The position numbers and the translations under genes were made by a program. The notes beneath the pieces were generated by a model. It was not told the DNA's origin, ran no database searches, and saw only the letters and a program-made list of their open reading frames with translations. Positions 19,404 through 28,663 of a DNA stretch of 47,488 bases are shown piece by piece. The stretch spans positions 1 through 47,488 of the forward strand of contig QZJL01000040.1 in NCBI GenBank assembly GCA_003599745.1, given 5' to 3'. This stretch comes from Dehalococcoidia bacterium (lineage in GTDB: Bacteria; Chloroflexota; Dehalococcoidia; Dehalococcoidales; SURF-40). Numbering within the stretch: position 1 is the stretch's first letter; each line of letters begins with the position of its first letter.

Positions 19404-19432
19404 GCTTGAAGCTAACTGCTAAGAAGTTGCCG

Positions 19433-19740
19433 TTATTTTGCCGTTATTTTTTCCCACCGGTAACACTTCGTCCAGTAGGCCATGGCATCTTCCTGCATAA
19501 CGTCTATTATATGGGAAGAATCGTCCATAGTAAAGGCGACTGAGCTATGGCCTAGTGCTTCCGAGATAACCTTAGGAGACGCACCGCGCAGTAACATTAA
19601 AGAGGCAAAGGTATGCCGCAGGTCGTTAAACCAATTAGCGGCCCCGGCCGGGAGCTTTATCTCACCGACCCGAACAAGACGAAAAACCCGGAAGATAACG
19701 TCACCGAAATCCAGTTCCCGGTGAGGAAAGTCTGAGCGGC
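19433..19740 (-). pseudogene. C-terminal remnant of a tyrosine recombinase/phage integrase
   Basis: Reverse-strand open frame: LDFGDVIFRVFRLVRVGEIKLPAGAANWFNDLRHTFASLMLLRGASPKVISEALGHSSVAFTMDDSSHIIDVMQEDAMAYWTKCYRWEKITAK*. The R-H and LGHSS boxes are present; DTYSH has become DDSSH (catalytic Tyr lost). Abuts uspA and the tRNA. Confidence 0.88.
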
Positions 19741-19745
19741 AGGTC

Positions 19746-20216
19746 TTAAATGCCGGGGGTACAGCCCGGGGCGCGTATCACCAGGATGGGGGCGATGATG
19801 GAGCGCAGAAGCCGGTCGGCGACGCTGCCCCATACCCAGCGGCTTACCCCCGAGCGCCCGTGGGTGGCGATGACCACCAAGTCGGCGCTGTTTTTAGTGG
19901 CGAACTCGGCGAGGGCTTCGGCGGCCTTGCCGAAGACGACATAAGGCCTGGCATTTACGCCGGCCTTTGCCAGCCGGGTGGCGGTTTCCGCGAGGTATTT
20001 CTCGGCTTCGGCCTTGTTGTGGGCCTCAAAGGTTTTGAGCTGCTCGATGGACTCGACTTTGGCCGCTTCCCGGCCGTATGGTATGCTAATCGGCTCGACT
20101 GCCTGGACGAGCATTATCTCGGCAGATTTGTTTAACACGCCGATGGCTTCCACGTGGGCGAGCACGCATTCCGCGAGCTGTGAACCGTCCAGCGGCACCA
20201 TGATTTTGCGGTACAT
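19746..20216 (-). CDS. universal stress protein (UspA family)
   Basis: MYRKIMVPLDGSQLAECVLAHVEAI, VVIATHGRSGVSRWVWGSVADRLLR. Confidence 0.94.
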   Translation of the reverse strand: MYRKIMVPLDGSQLAECVLAHVEAIGVLNKSAEIMLVQAVEPISIPYGREAAKVESIEQLKTFEAHNKAEAEKYLAETATRLAKAGVNARPYVVFGKAAEALAEFATKNSADLVVIATHGRSGVSRWVWGSVADRLLRSIIAPILVIRAPGCTPGI

Positions 20217-20223
20217 CTTTCGG

Positions 20224-21177
20224 CTACTCCTTCTCTGGCTGGCTTTCAGGAATCGTGGATTCTGCCTCTTTCTTTTTAGGAAACAGAACCGAAGCCAGGA
20301 TAGAACCCACTATCAGGACGAGCACCACTCCCAGCGAAATTGAAACCGGCACGTGGTAAATATCAACGATGAGCATCTTTACGCCGACGAAGGCAAGGAC
20401 AATCGCCAGGCCATAAACCAGGTAACGGAAGAGGTAAAACAGCCCGGCCAGGGCGAAGAAAAGTGCCCGCAGCCCGAGTATGGCGAAGATGTTCGAGGTA
20501 TAGACGATGAGAGGGTCGAGGGTAATGCCGAATACCGCCGGTACCGAGTCAACCGCGAACATAACGTCCATCGTCTCAATCGCGAGCAGGGTGATAAAAA
20601 GGGGCGTGGCAAAGAGCAGGCCATTTTTCCGGGTGAAAAACTTGTTGCCGTCGTACTCCGTCGTGACCCGCATAAATTTACGGCAAAGCCGCACCACCGG
20701 GTTTTTCTCGGGGTTGACCTCCTTCTCTTTCTGGGCAATCAGCCGGTAGGCGGTATAGAGCAGGACGACCCCGAGTAGGTAGAGTAAGAAATGGAACCTT
20801 TCGACCAGGGCGATGCCGGCGAAGATGAAAATCCCGCGGAAGACGATGGCGCCGATGATACCCCAGAGGAGGACTTTACGTTGGGCTTCCCGGGGCACGG
20901 CGAAGTAGGTGAAAAGCGCGAGGAACACGAACATGTTGTCTACGCTAAGGGAATACTCTATCAGGTAGGCGGTTAAAAACTCGAAGCCCTTCTGTGTGCC
21001 CTGTGTGAGATAGACGATGGCGTTAAAGATGAGGGCGAGCGAGACCCAGAACCCGACGAGTTTGAGAGCTTCTTTAAGGGGGATGATGTGGGCTTTACGC
21101 TGGAAGACGAATAAGTCGAGGGAAAGCGCCGCCACGAAGATAACGATAAAAACTATCCAGAGGTAATTTTCTGGCAT
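20224..21177 (-). CDS. TerC family integral membrane protein
   Basis: AYLIEYSLSVDNMFVFLALF, ALLAIETMDVMFAVDSVPAVFGIT. Start trimmed to MPENYLW. Confidence 0.94.
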   Translation of the reverse strand: MPENYLWIVFIVIFVAALSLDLFVFQRKAHIIPLKEALKLVGFWVSLALIFNAIVYLTQGTQKGFEFLTAYLIEYSLSVDNMFVFLALFTYFAVPREAQRKVLLWGIIGAIVFRGIFIFAGIALVERFHFLLYLLGVVLLYTAYRLIAQKEKEVNPEKNPVVRLCRKFMRVTTEYDGNKFFTRKNGLLFATPLFITLLAIETMDVMFAVDSVPAVFGITLDPLIVYTSNIFAILGLRALFFALAGLFYLFRYLVYGLAIVLAFVGVKMLIVDIYHVPVSISLGVVLVLIVGSILASVLFPKKKEAESTIPESQPEKE

Positions 21178-21420
21178 GATGACGGTTTGTTTACCTTTTC
21201 CTGCGCAAATGTACCAAGATAATGATAGCGTTTCCGCACGCATAAATCAAGTCTGCGTTAGAGGGCTTGGTTTGATGAATGTGAAGATAATCGCCGCAAC
21301 TGCCGCCAGCTCCAGTACCGCCAGGGTTATGGTGAGGGTTTTGTGCCACCATTCCTTTTTCGAACGGTCATTATGTATGTCACTGTGTTATCGAGCAAGT
21401 GAGGTGTTAAATGTACGAGG

Positions 21421-22476
21421 TTATTGCACTCTACCGAAAATAATTCTGTCCAGAGCCGCAAATGCCTGGCTCCGTAACACCTCATTCGGATTTCCTTCCG
21501 GATAAGGCTCAAGGCATCTTTCGAGAGCGTCCTTAAAGGAACTGCTTGAGTTTATGTCTACAACGATACAATACGGTTGTACCTCAACTGGTAATCTCTG
21601 ATAAAGCTTTCTCGTCACCAGCACGTAGCATTTATAATAAATCGCGTCCAGCAGTTTGGTCTTAAATCCCATTCCGTAATCGGATAGAAGGGCGATGGCA
21701 CGTGATTCTGCGAGGATTCTGAGTGGCGTTTCCAGAAAACCAGTACGCTTAACGCGCTCAGGGAGCTTGATAAGGTTTTCCGGGAAATCTCCGGTTATGC
21801 AAAATCCCCATTCGGGGCATTGGTCTTCCAACTTCTCAACCGACTTTGAAAATCCTCGGGCTGCGTCTATCAGGAATGGCAGAAAACCCTGTGCGGTGGA
21901 CATCAGGCAAACGCACTGCGCCTTTTTCTCTAGCTGAAGCGGGATTCCCTCACTATATGAGCTGGGCAGGAAGTACGGTACGGTCACGATTTTGGAAAGT
22001 TTTGTGAAGTATTTCCAGTAGTTGTTTTTTTCCCACTCGGTGATGCTGAGAATGAAATCTGACCTCCGGGCACACAAATAATCGAGCCGCAGATTTATCA
22101 AGCTGATGGCGAGATAGAGTGGTATTTTGCCGTAATTGCTCGATTTCAGACTTGCGAAAACGTAATGTAGCGAGTGGTAAAAATCCGCATTATGGGAACG
22201 GGTCAATAACCTGAGATGGGGATATTTCCGGCGTAAAAAATTTAGCGATTTTGGGTAAATAGGGTATTCGAAAAAAGCTGCCGAATACTGCCCGAGTTCC
22301 AGATTTTGAAGATTTTCCAGCAGGAAAGCGTCGGAACGGTGCTCCACAATCAGCTCATCAAACGCGATACCTTGTGTCTTGAAATATTCCGTCCGGCACC
22401 TTATTTCTTTGGTGCTTCCCAAATACAGGTGTCGCGGATTTACCGCGCTGTCAGGAATGATATGAATTACCTTCAC
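21421..22476 (-). CDS. glycosyltransferase-like protein (GT-B/GT4-like)
   Basis: MKVIHIIPDSAVNPRHLYLGSTKE, LTRSHNADFYH, RILAESRAIALLSDYGMGFKTKLLDAIYYKCYVLVT. Confidence 0.7.
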   Translation of the reverse strand: MKVIHIIPDSAVNPRHLYLGSTKEIRCRTEYFKTQGIAFDELIVEHRSDAFLLENLQNLELGQYSAAFFEYPIYPKSLNFLRRKYPHLRLLTRSHNADFYHSLHYVFASLKSSNYGKIPLYLAISLINLRLDYLCARRSDFILSITEWEKNNYWKYFTKLSKIVTVPYFLPSSYSEGIPLQLEKKAQCVCLMSTAQGFLPFLIDAARGFSKSVEKLEDQCPEWGFCITGDFPENLIKLPERVKRTGFLETPLRILAESRAIALLSDYGMGFKTKLLDAIYYKCYVLVTRKLYQRLPVEVQPYCIVVDINSSSSFKDALERCLEPYPEGNPNEVLRSQAFAALDRIIFGRVQ

Positions 22477-22640
22477 AGTTACCTCCGGGTATTACGTGTC
22501 CTATATAGGTAAAGCAATGCCATCAGCTACAAATGTGAAACATACCCCACCTACCGCCCGATTGACAGGCTATCGACCCAGCCGCTTACCACATGATCAA
22601 GCGTATTTCTTCGAATGTGTGCAGGACCGTGAACTCAGAA

Positions 22641-23450
22641 TCATTGATAACGCCCTTTCGTTTTTCGAAGAGCAATAAATGCAAATGTAAATTCTCGGTC
22701 TACTCGATCCCAGCGTACGGCACGTTCGGTCGTATCTAAGTTCAATGGGCTGCAGAGAGTCAGGCCATTCCTCTCCGCAACCTGACAAAACCCCTCGATT
22801 TCGTGGCGTTGAAATACTTTCATTCGACCCATTTGGCTGCCATATGGATAAATACCGTTGCAATCAATGGGCTCCGACCAATAATCAGTGGATGTTAGCA
22901 ATAGTCCGCCCGGTCGCAGAATCCTTGACATTTCTTTCACATAGGCGTCAATAGGGACGCCATGTTCAATGACCGAAATAGCGGTGATCGCCTGGAAAAA
23001 AGAAGCCGGGTAGTTAGTTTGAGTCAGGTCTTGCACACTAAAGCGAATTTTTTGCTGCGGATACTTACCAGGATCTATGGGGCGAATATCACATGCATAA
23101 AGTTTCTGGTACCCCAGCTTCGATAACCATTTCAAAATCACACTATTGATGCCACTCCCCACATCAACAACGGGTAACTCGCGACTACTTAACATCAGAA
23201 CATAATAAAGTGACTTTAATGTATCCCAATTCTTTTGTTGGTCATGGTGGGATGGCAAGCCCAGCCAATGTGCCACAGTTGACGCGGCCATGATTTCCGC
23301 CCGTGATTGTAGCGCGCCACAATCACCAAGTCTCCCCATAAACTGTAAAATCTCACGATATTGAAACATGTTGAGAGGATGCTTGTAGACATTGTTTAGA
23401 CTAGACGTCCTGTCTATTATTTGGGCCAGCATCTTCTGTAGTAATTCCAT
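22641..23450 (-). CDS. class I SAM-dependent methyltransferase
   Basis: LPVVDVGSGINSVILKWLSK, ITAISVIEHGV, MSRILRPGGLLLTSTDYW. Confidence 0.85.
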   Translation of the reverse strand: MELLQKMLAQIIDRTSSLNNVYKHPLNMFQYREILQFMGRLGDCGALQSRAEIMAASTVAHWLGLPSHHDQQKNWDTLKSLYYVLMLSSRELPVVDVGSGINSVILKWLSKLGYQKLYACDIRPIDPGKYPQQKIRFSVQDLTQTNYPASFFQAITAISVIEHGVPIDAYVKEMSRILRPGGLLLTSTDYWSEPIDCNGIYPYGSQMGRMKVFQRHEIEGFCQVAERNGLTLCSPLNLDTTERAVRWDRVDREFTFAFIALRKTKGRYQ

Positions 23451-23485
23451 AGCTATGACTTCTCCATTACCTTTTAGCCATCCTA

Positions 23486-24610
23486 TTACACACTATCGAT
23501 GGGACAATCAGGTTTAATCCAGTCGCGCAGGCGCTGTGACTCAATCTCAAGAGCACGGAATTCGGTTTGCCATTCGCATTCATCAGAATGAGATGCCTTT
23601 ACCTGCTCTATCGAAGACGCAATCTCCTCTGCGTTACTTTCCAGCGGGATGACGTTATTCGGATTTCCGAACTTGGCGGCGGTTATTTCTAGCTTGGGTG
23701 CGATGCGAAGGGAAATCGTCGGCACGCCTGAAAGCAGACCAAGTATGACGCCGTGCGCCCGCATACTTGCCAGTACACTGAAACTGGTTAGATACCGGCA
23801 GAACTCCGGAATAAAACCCGTTTCGGCTTCCCAGCTTCGAACATGTTCTCCATGGCTCTCAATCTTGCGGGTTGCTTCCAAATCGTATTTGCTCTGCAGG
23901 GAGATGAATTCTACTTGCCACCCTTTGCTGTGAAGTATTTTAGCCGCTGCAAGGAGTTCGTCGATTAGACCGCTGATATCGGGCACCCGTGGCCAGCGGC
24001 GAAACACAATCCCCACGGTTTTTAGGTTGTGCCGGTTCGCTTGGCAAAAAGTGTTTGCCAGTCTGATTGAAGGGTCGGTAGCAACCCTGACATTGTTTAT
24101 CTTCAGTTTGTTGAGAATTTCTTTTGAGACGTCATCACGCACGCTGATTTCATTAAAATGGGAGAACAATTCGCGCGTTACCCAGCGCGCCCCAAAACCT
24201 TCTAGTGGGCCGACTCCGATGCAGAATGCGTAGGTGTTCATCCGCTTCCACCCCAAGCTGCCGAGCATTCTCCAGTAGCGGAAGGCGGGGCAGTATAAAA
24301 AGCCCCAGAGATTTCGGAAATTAACTGGCGGGAACGAAAAAAACTGCCCGCCGCCACCGAATATTACCTTCTTTAAATCATTGTTTGAAGGGCAGAGTAT
24401 TTGTTCAGCCGGCTGGCATCTTATACCCGGAAACCACCGCTCAAGGTAACTTCCTTCGGGTGCGCTGACAACAACCCTGTCGAGAGAGACCGTCTGGTGT
24501 ATTAGTTCAAGAATGTAAGACGACAGCAAATCATCACCGAAATTCCCCTGGCCGAAGTATCCGATAACGGCTATATCCCGTCGCTCGCTGCCGGTCCCGA
24601 TGGCTTTCAT
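23486..24610 (-). CDS. polysaccharide pyruvyl transferase family protein
   Basis: DIAVIGYFGQGNFGDDLLSSYILELI, VIFGGGGQFF, FCIGVGPLEG, EISVRDDVS, LASMRAHGVILGLLSGVPTISL. Confidence 0.85.
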   Translation of the reverse strand: MKAIGTGSERRDIAVIGYFGQGNFGDDLLSSYILELIHQTVSLDRVVVSAPEGSYLERWFPGIRCQPAEQILCPSNNDLKKVIFGGGGQFFSFPPVNFRNLWGFLYCPAFRYWRMLGSLGWKRMNTYAFCIGVGPLEGFGARWVTRELFSHFNEISVRDDVSKEILNKLKINNVRVATDPSIRLANTFCQANRHNLKTVGIVFRRWPRVPDISGLIDELLAAAKILHSKGWQVEFISLQSKYDLEATRKIESHGEHVRSWEAETGFIPEFCRYLTSFSVLASMRAHGVILGLLSGVPTISLRIAPKLEITAAKFGNPNNVIPLESNAEEIASSIEQVKASHSDECEWQTEFRALEIESQRLRDWIKPDCPIDSV

Positions 24611-26283
24611 TGAGAGGCCTCCGTAACAGGGTCGTAGGTAAAATCGGCGCCGTTTAGAATCCCGTCGCAGATTACATCCAGCCCCGGATAATGCCCCCGC
24701 GATAAGTCTTTTATGCTGGAGATTCCTAATCCGAAATAGATGCCTTTCCCCGGTGTTATGAAAGGCATGGGAATCATGCGCCTGGAAAAGAAATGGTAAG
24801 CATATTTCCGTGCGCGCTCGAGTTTTTCCGCACTGAGACCGGTCGCAAACGGCAACTCCTCCAGTATCCGGAAATATGCCGACGGTGAGGAAGCATCAAT
24901 CGAAAAACCCTTATTGCGTATCCAGGCCTCACCGGCAACAATTACCGGGATACCCATGCTCGAAACTTCGATGCCCATCTTGGTGTTGTAGATGATGGCG
25001 GCGTTACATTTTGACACCACGGCATAACTGCTAATCTGGCTCTCGGGAGGAATTACAAACACGTTAGGTGGTAAAACCGGAAACTCTCTTTTGATTTCGG
25101 CAACCAGCGGCTGCCGCGAGGGATTAAAGCCCCGCACCTCAGCGGGGTGCACCCGGATAACCAGTTGTAACCCGGGCCGTTTTGCGAAATTGGCAATTGT
25201 CTGAAGCACCCAATCCAGCATACTGGGGAAGGCGTTGGAAGCGTAATGTAGCCTTGCGTCCCACATCACGCTGGTCAACATCGCAACCGTCGGGCGGTTA
25301 AAATCAATGCCAGTCTCCCTCTGAATTTCGTCGGTATTTTCCTGTGGCCTGTCGTGGAACCATATCCAGTCCTGTGTTCCCTGCCAGCGGCTTTTCAGAT
25401 ACTCTAGAATCTCCTTTTCGGTTTCAGAATTCCAGGGGATGTTTTCCCATTCGGCAACAGGTTCGGAGACCATCGTGTGATGGTAGGTATCTCCATGGCT
25501 AAAGATGAAACACTGCTTGCGGTAAGCCGAGCACCAGTTGACCACCCTGACACCGTTTTGCCGGCATACCTCGCCAATCAAGCCCTGCGGTACGTAAATC
25601 CCGTGGTTGAAGCAGGCGACATCATAACGGGTTCGTTTCAGCAGGTTCTGTAGTGAATATACCGTGAGCACCGACGCTTCTAGATAGCGCCGCAGCACCA
25701 CTTCGCTCGTCGGGCTGTTTTCCAGGTCGCTCCGGGCGAAGTATCTCAGGTCGCCGGCCAGGGCATGCTCGCCCACCGCCAGATTATTCAGGCGAAACTC
25801 GCCGATTTGCTCTGGAGGAATGCTTGCCGCGATACGCCGCGCCTCATCAGCCTCCTCCGCCGTAACCAGCTGTCCGTACCAGTGTATAGGCAGGCCGAGT
25901 GGCTTGAATAATTTCTTCCCCTCCCACTGGCACGAATCGCAACGTTTCTGGGGGGTTTGCCGGACCAGTTGCTCTGGAGGAGTGACAGCGAAATCTGTCA
26001 ACTGGCAAGCTGGCAGGAAACTATCGCATAACAGCACGTCCACCGAAGCTCCGCGTAAAGTCAACGCTGCCGCCAGCGCACTCTCCACTAGGGCGCCGCG
26101 CTGGTAGCCTCCCATACTGGTCGCAATCAAGACGCGCTGGCCGGCCCTGGCAGTCTGCTTGGCCGCTTGCCAGTAAGCTGATTCACTACGTATCAGCGAA
26201 GCCCAAATTGAGACTTCGCTCTTGATACCCAGCCGGCTGAAGACGCTCCGCTTGATATGCGAAAGAGGTTCAAGAAGGTTCAT
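24607..26283 (-). CDS. putative capsule-type glycosyltransferase, KpsS/LipB-like C-terminus; paralogue of the partial CDS at 46837
   Basis: CDSC motif; NLAVGEHALAGDLRYFARSDLE; RVHPAEV...NAAIIYNTKMGIEVSSMGIPVIVAGEAWIRNKGF resembles capsule polysaccharide synthesis transferases. Confidence 0.65.
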   Translation of the reverse strand: MNLLEPLSHIKRSVFSRLGIKSEVSIWASLIRSESAYWQAAKQTARAGQRVLIATSMGGYQRGALVESALAAALTLRGASVDVLLCDSFLPACQLTDFAVTPPEQLVRQTPQKRCDSCQWEGKKLFKPLGLPIHWYGQLVTAEEADEARRIAASIPPEQIGEFRLNNLAVGEHALAGDLRYFARSDLENSPTSEVVLRRYLEASVLTVYSLQNLLKRTRYDVACFNHGIYVPQGLIGEVCRQNGVRVVNWCSAYRKQCFIFSHGDTYHHTMVSEPVAEWENIPWNSETEKEILEYLKSRWQGTQDWIWFHDRPQENTDEIQRETGIDFNRPTVAMLTSVMWDARLHYASNAFPSMLDWVLQTIANFAKRPGLQLVIRVHPAEVRGFNPSRQPLVAEIKREFPVLPPNVFVIPPESQISSYAVVSKCNAAIIYNTKMGIEVSSMGIPVIVAGEAWIRNKGFSIDASSPSAYFRILEELPFATGLSAEKLERARKYAYHFFSRRMIPMPFITPGKGIYFGLGISSIKDLSRGHYPGLDVICDGILNGADFTYDPVTEASQ

Positions 26284-27212
26284 GATTTACTTCGCTTCAT
26301 TTTCAGGCTTTTCAGGAACAGCCGGATTTCTTCTTTTAAAAAATGTCTTTCGTCCACCAGATGCATATAGGCCATATACGGTCCCAGGTGAGCGTTGGCG
26401 TAGCTGTTGCTCGGGGGCCGTATGCTCAGATGATAAATAAGACCGAGCGCGTGGCCGATGATGGGGAAGCGCGAATACCATGGTGGTTTCCCGTCAAAAA
26501 GGAGGGACTGTTGGCGCTTTATAGCTTGCTCGTGGTCTGGTGATACTCCGCCACCGGGCTTGGGCAGGCTCCCCGGATAGCGTCTGTACCACAGTTCACG
26601 GGGGATTTGCTTGAAGGTGCCATATACCGACGCCTCGAGCAGGAGCAACCGGTCGGGTGCGGTGAAGTCAGGGTAAACACCGCATTTGGCGATAACGCTT
26701 GACCGAAAAAGGCCATAGACCATGTTGCCGGCGCCGGACATTCTCGTACAGGCTGCCCGGATTCGTTCCATCTTGCTTAAGCCGACAGTTTCATACCGCG
26801 GCCAGCGCATCGGAAGTAATTCATCATTTGCCGAGATAGCCACTGCTATGGGATAGGCCAGTACCACCTCGGGGTCTTCATCAAGCGCACTTACCAGGGA
26901 CTGGATCCACTCGGGATGCCAAACGTCATGGTCTCCGGCCCAGGCAAAGTACCGTCCGCGTCTTTTTTCGTACACGGTGCGGAAATTCCGGCACATTCCC
27001 AGGTTGCGCTCGTTGTGATAAACCCTTATGCGCTTATCCCTGGCGGCATACTCCTGGCATATTTCCAAGGTGGCGTCAGTTGAAGCATTGTCGGAAATAA
27101 CAATCTCAAAATCCTGGAAAGTCTGGGCCAGCAGTGAGTCCAGCGCTTTCCGGATGTACTTTTCGCCGTTAAATACCGGCATCCCGATGGTAACGAGGGG
27201 GGAACTATTCAC
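26280..27212 (-). CDS. glycosyltransferase family 2 protein
   Basis: PLVTIGMPVFNGEKYIRKALDSLLAQTFQDFEIVISDNASTDAT, AGDHDVWHPEW. Confidence 0.95.
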   Translation of the reverse strand: MNSSPLVTIGMPVFNGEKYIRKALDSLLAQTFQDFEIVISDNASTDATLEICQEYAARDKRIRVYHNERNLGMCRNFRTVYEKRRGRYFAWAGDHDVWHPEWIQSLVSALDEDPEVVLAYPIAVAISANDELLPMRWPRYETVGLSKMERIRAACTRMSGAGNMVYGLFRSSVIAKCGVYPDFTAPDRLLLLEASVYGTFKQIPRELWYRRYPGSLPKPGGGVSPDHEQAIKRQQSLLFDGKPPWYSRFPIIGHALGLIYHLSIRPPSNSYANAHLGPYMAYMHLVDERHFLKEEIRLFLKSLKMKRSKS

Positions 27213-28146
27213 CGCGGGCTCCCTGCTCCGAGCTTTGTAAACGTTCTCGCCACCACTCGATAGTGTTTCTCAACCCCTTTTCCAGGTCATAATGAGGAAC
27301 CCAGTCCGTGTTATTTTTTAACCGGCGGTTATCGGCGCAAATGAACATCGGGTCTTTGGCACTATACGGGATGGCACCAAGCAATATCAACTCAGGATGA
27401 CCCAATATGGTGCCTATTCTTGTGACAACGTCTCTCACAGCAACCGGCCGGCCTGAACCGATGTTGACGGGTCCGGTAAGGCGGCTATTGGCGATGGCCC
27501 ATATAGCTGATGCCACGTCTTCGACATGCAAATAGTCCCTGATTTGCTCTCCTTTGGTGGTCTTAATTTCCTGGTTACGTAAAAGCGAGCTTATAATGGA
27601 AGGGACTAAACGCCTTTCATCCTCGAAAGGCCCATACTGGTAGAAGAGGCGGGGCCAGGTAACCTCCATCCCGCTGGTTTCGCCGAAGTGTTGCAGAACC
27701 ATTTGCAGCGCCAGTTTGCTGGCAGCGTAGAGGCTTTCCGGTCTGGTCGGACTGGTCTCGGAAAGCCGTCCTTTGCTGGTGTCATACTCAAAACATGTTC
27801 CCACCCCGACAAAACGCCGGCAACCCGCTTCCCTTAAAGAAGACGCCAGGTGCAGACTGGCAGCCAGGAGGGTCATATTATCCTCGGCACCGAGGTATTT
27901 CCCGGGAACAGCATACCACGCCAGGTGAATGCACATCTCCGGCTTAATCTTTTGTAAGTGGGCATCCAACTTGTCGAATGCCAAGAGATTACATCGCACT
28001 AGATGCAGTTTTTGGATAATGTCCTTGATTCGCCAGGGGTCGCTATTTTCCCGCACCAGGGCAAAGACTTCACAGCCCTCGCGCACCAGGAGCCTGGCAA
28101 GGTGCGAACCGATAAAACCGGTGGCACCGGTTAAAAAAACTCTCAT
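27205..28146 (-). CDS. NAD-dependent epimerase/dehydratase (extended SDR)
   Basis: MRVFLTGATGFIGSHLARLL, YAASKLA (YxxxK), RDYLHVEDVASAI. Confidence 0.93.
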   Translation of the reverse strand: MRVFLTGATGFIGSHLARLLVREGCEVFALVRENSDPWRIKDIIQKLHLVRCNLLAFDKLDAHLQKIKPEMCIHLAWYAVPGKYLGAEDNMTLLAASLHLASSLREAGCRRFVGVGTCFEYDTSKGRLSETSPTRPESLYAASKLALQMVLQHFGETSGMEVTWPRLFYQYGPFEDERRLVPSIISSLLRNQEIKTTKGEQIRDYLHVEDVASAIWAIANSRLTGPVNIGSGRPVAVRDVVTRIGTILGHPELILLGAIPYSAKDPMFICADNRRLKNNTDWVPHYDLEKGLRNTIEWWRERLQSSEQGARGE

Positions 28147-28159
28147 CCACCCCTACCCC

Positions 28160-28663
28160 TCAACTATGTTTCACCGCCCAGTCATACGGGATATGATTTT
28201 TTAACGGGTCAAGTCGCATGCTGCGCAAGGGGTCATGCACATGCGTGCAACAATTGGCTACCATTGCGTAGGGTTCGCTCATTCCCTTGAACCCGTTCCA
28301 TACTTCCGGGGGAATTACAACCAGCGAGTAGCTGTCCTGACCGAGAAAAATCTCCACCAGCGACCCTTTGGTTGGGGATTCTTTGCGCTCGTCGTAGAGC
28401 ACCAGCTTGATGCGCCCGAAGATGCAGGCATAGCTTAGCGTCATCTCGCGGTGCTGGTGCCACCCCTTTATCACATCCTTATAGATGGTTGAGAAGTAGA
28501 TTTCACCGAACTTTTGAAAATGACTGTCCGTTGCCCTTAACATGTGGAAAATGGTTCCTCGCTCATCGGGGATGCGTCGCAGGGGGATGACTTTCACCCC
28601 TTCGATTAGACGGTCGCCGCTGAGTATTTTCACACCGTCGGTTATATTCACATTTGAACTCAT
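28160..28663 (-). CDS. dTDP-4-dehydrorhamnose 3,5-epimerase-like cupin (RmlC family)
   Basis: PDERGTIFHMLRATD, GEIYFSTIYKDVIKGWHQHREMTLSYACIFGRIKLVLYDER, IPPEVWNGFKGM. Confidence 0.85.
   Translation of the reverse strand: MSSNVNITDGVKILSGDRLIEGVKVIPLRRIPDERGTIFHMLRATDSHFQKFGEIYFSTIYKDVIKGWHQHREMTLSYACIFGRIKLVLYDERKESPTKGSLVEIFLGQDSYSLVVIPPEVWNGFKGMSEPYAMVANCCTHVHDPLRSMRLDPLKNHIPYDWAVKHS

Noticed and set aside
19428-19449. 11-bp tandem direct repeat (TGCCGTTATTT x2)
   Set aside because: Only two copies, at the end of the integrase relic; too short to be an att core or CRISPR repeat without more evidence.
19482-19724. Plus-strand ORF of 80 aa
   Set aside because: Antisense to the integrase remnant, whose minus-strand translation shows clear recombinase motifs.
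22496-22954. Small plus-strand ORFs (60-69 aa) around the methyltransferase 3' end
   Set aside because: No RBS or homology signature; mostly antisense to the 22641..23450 CDS.
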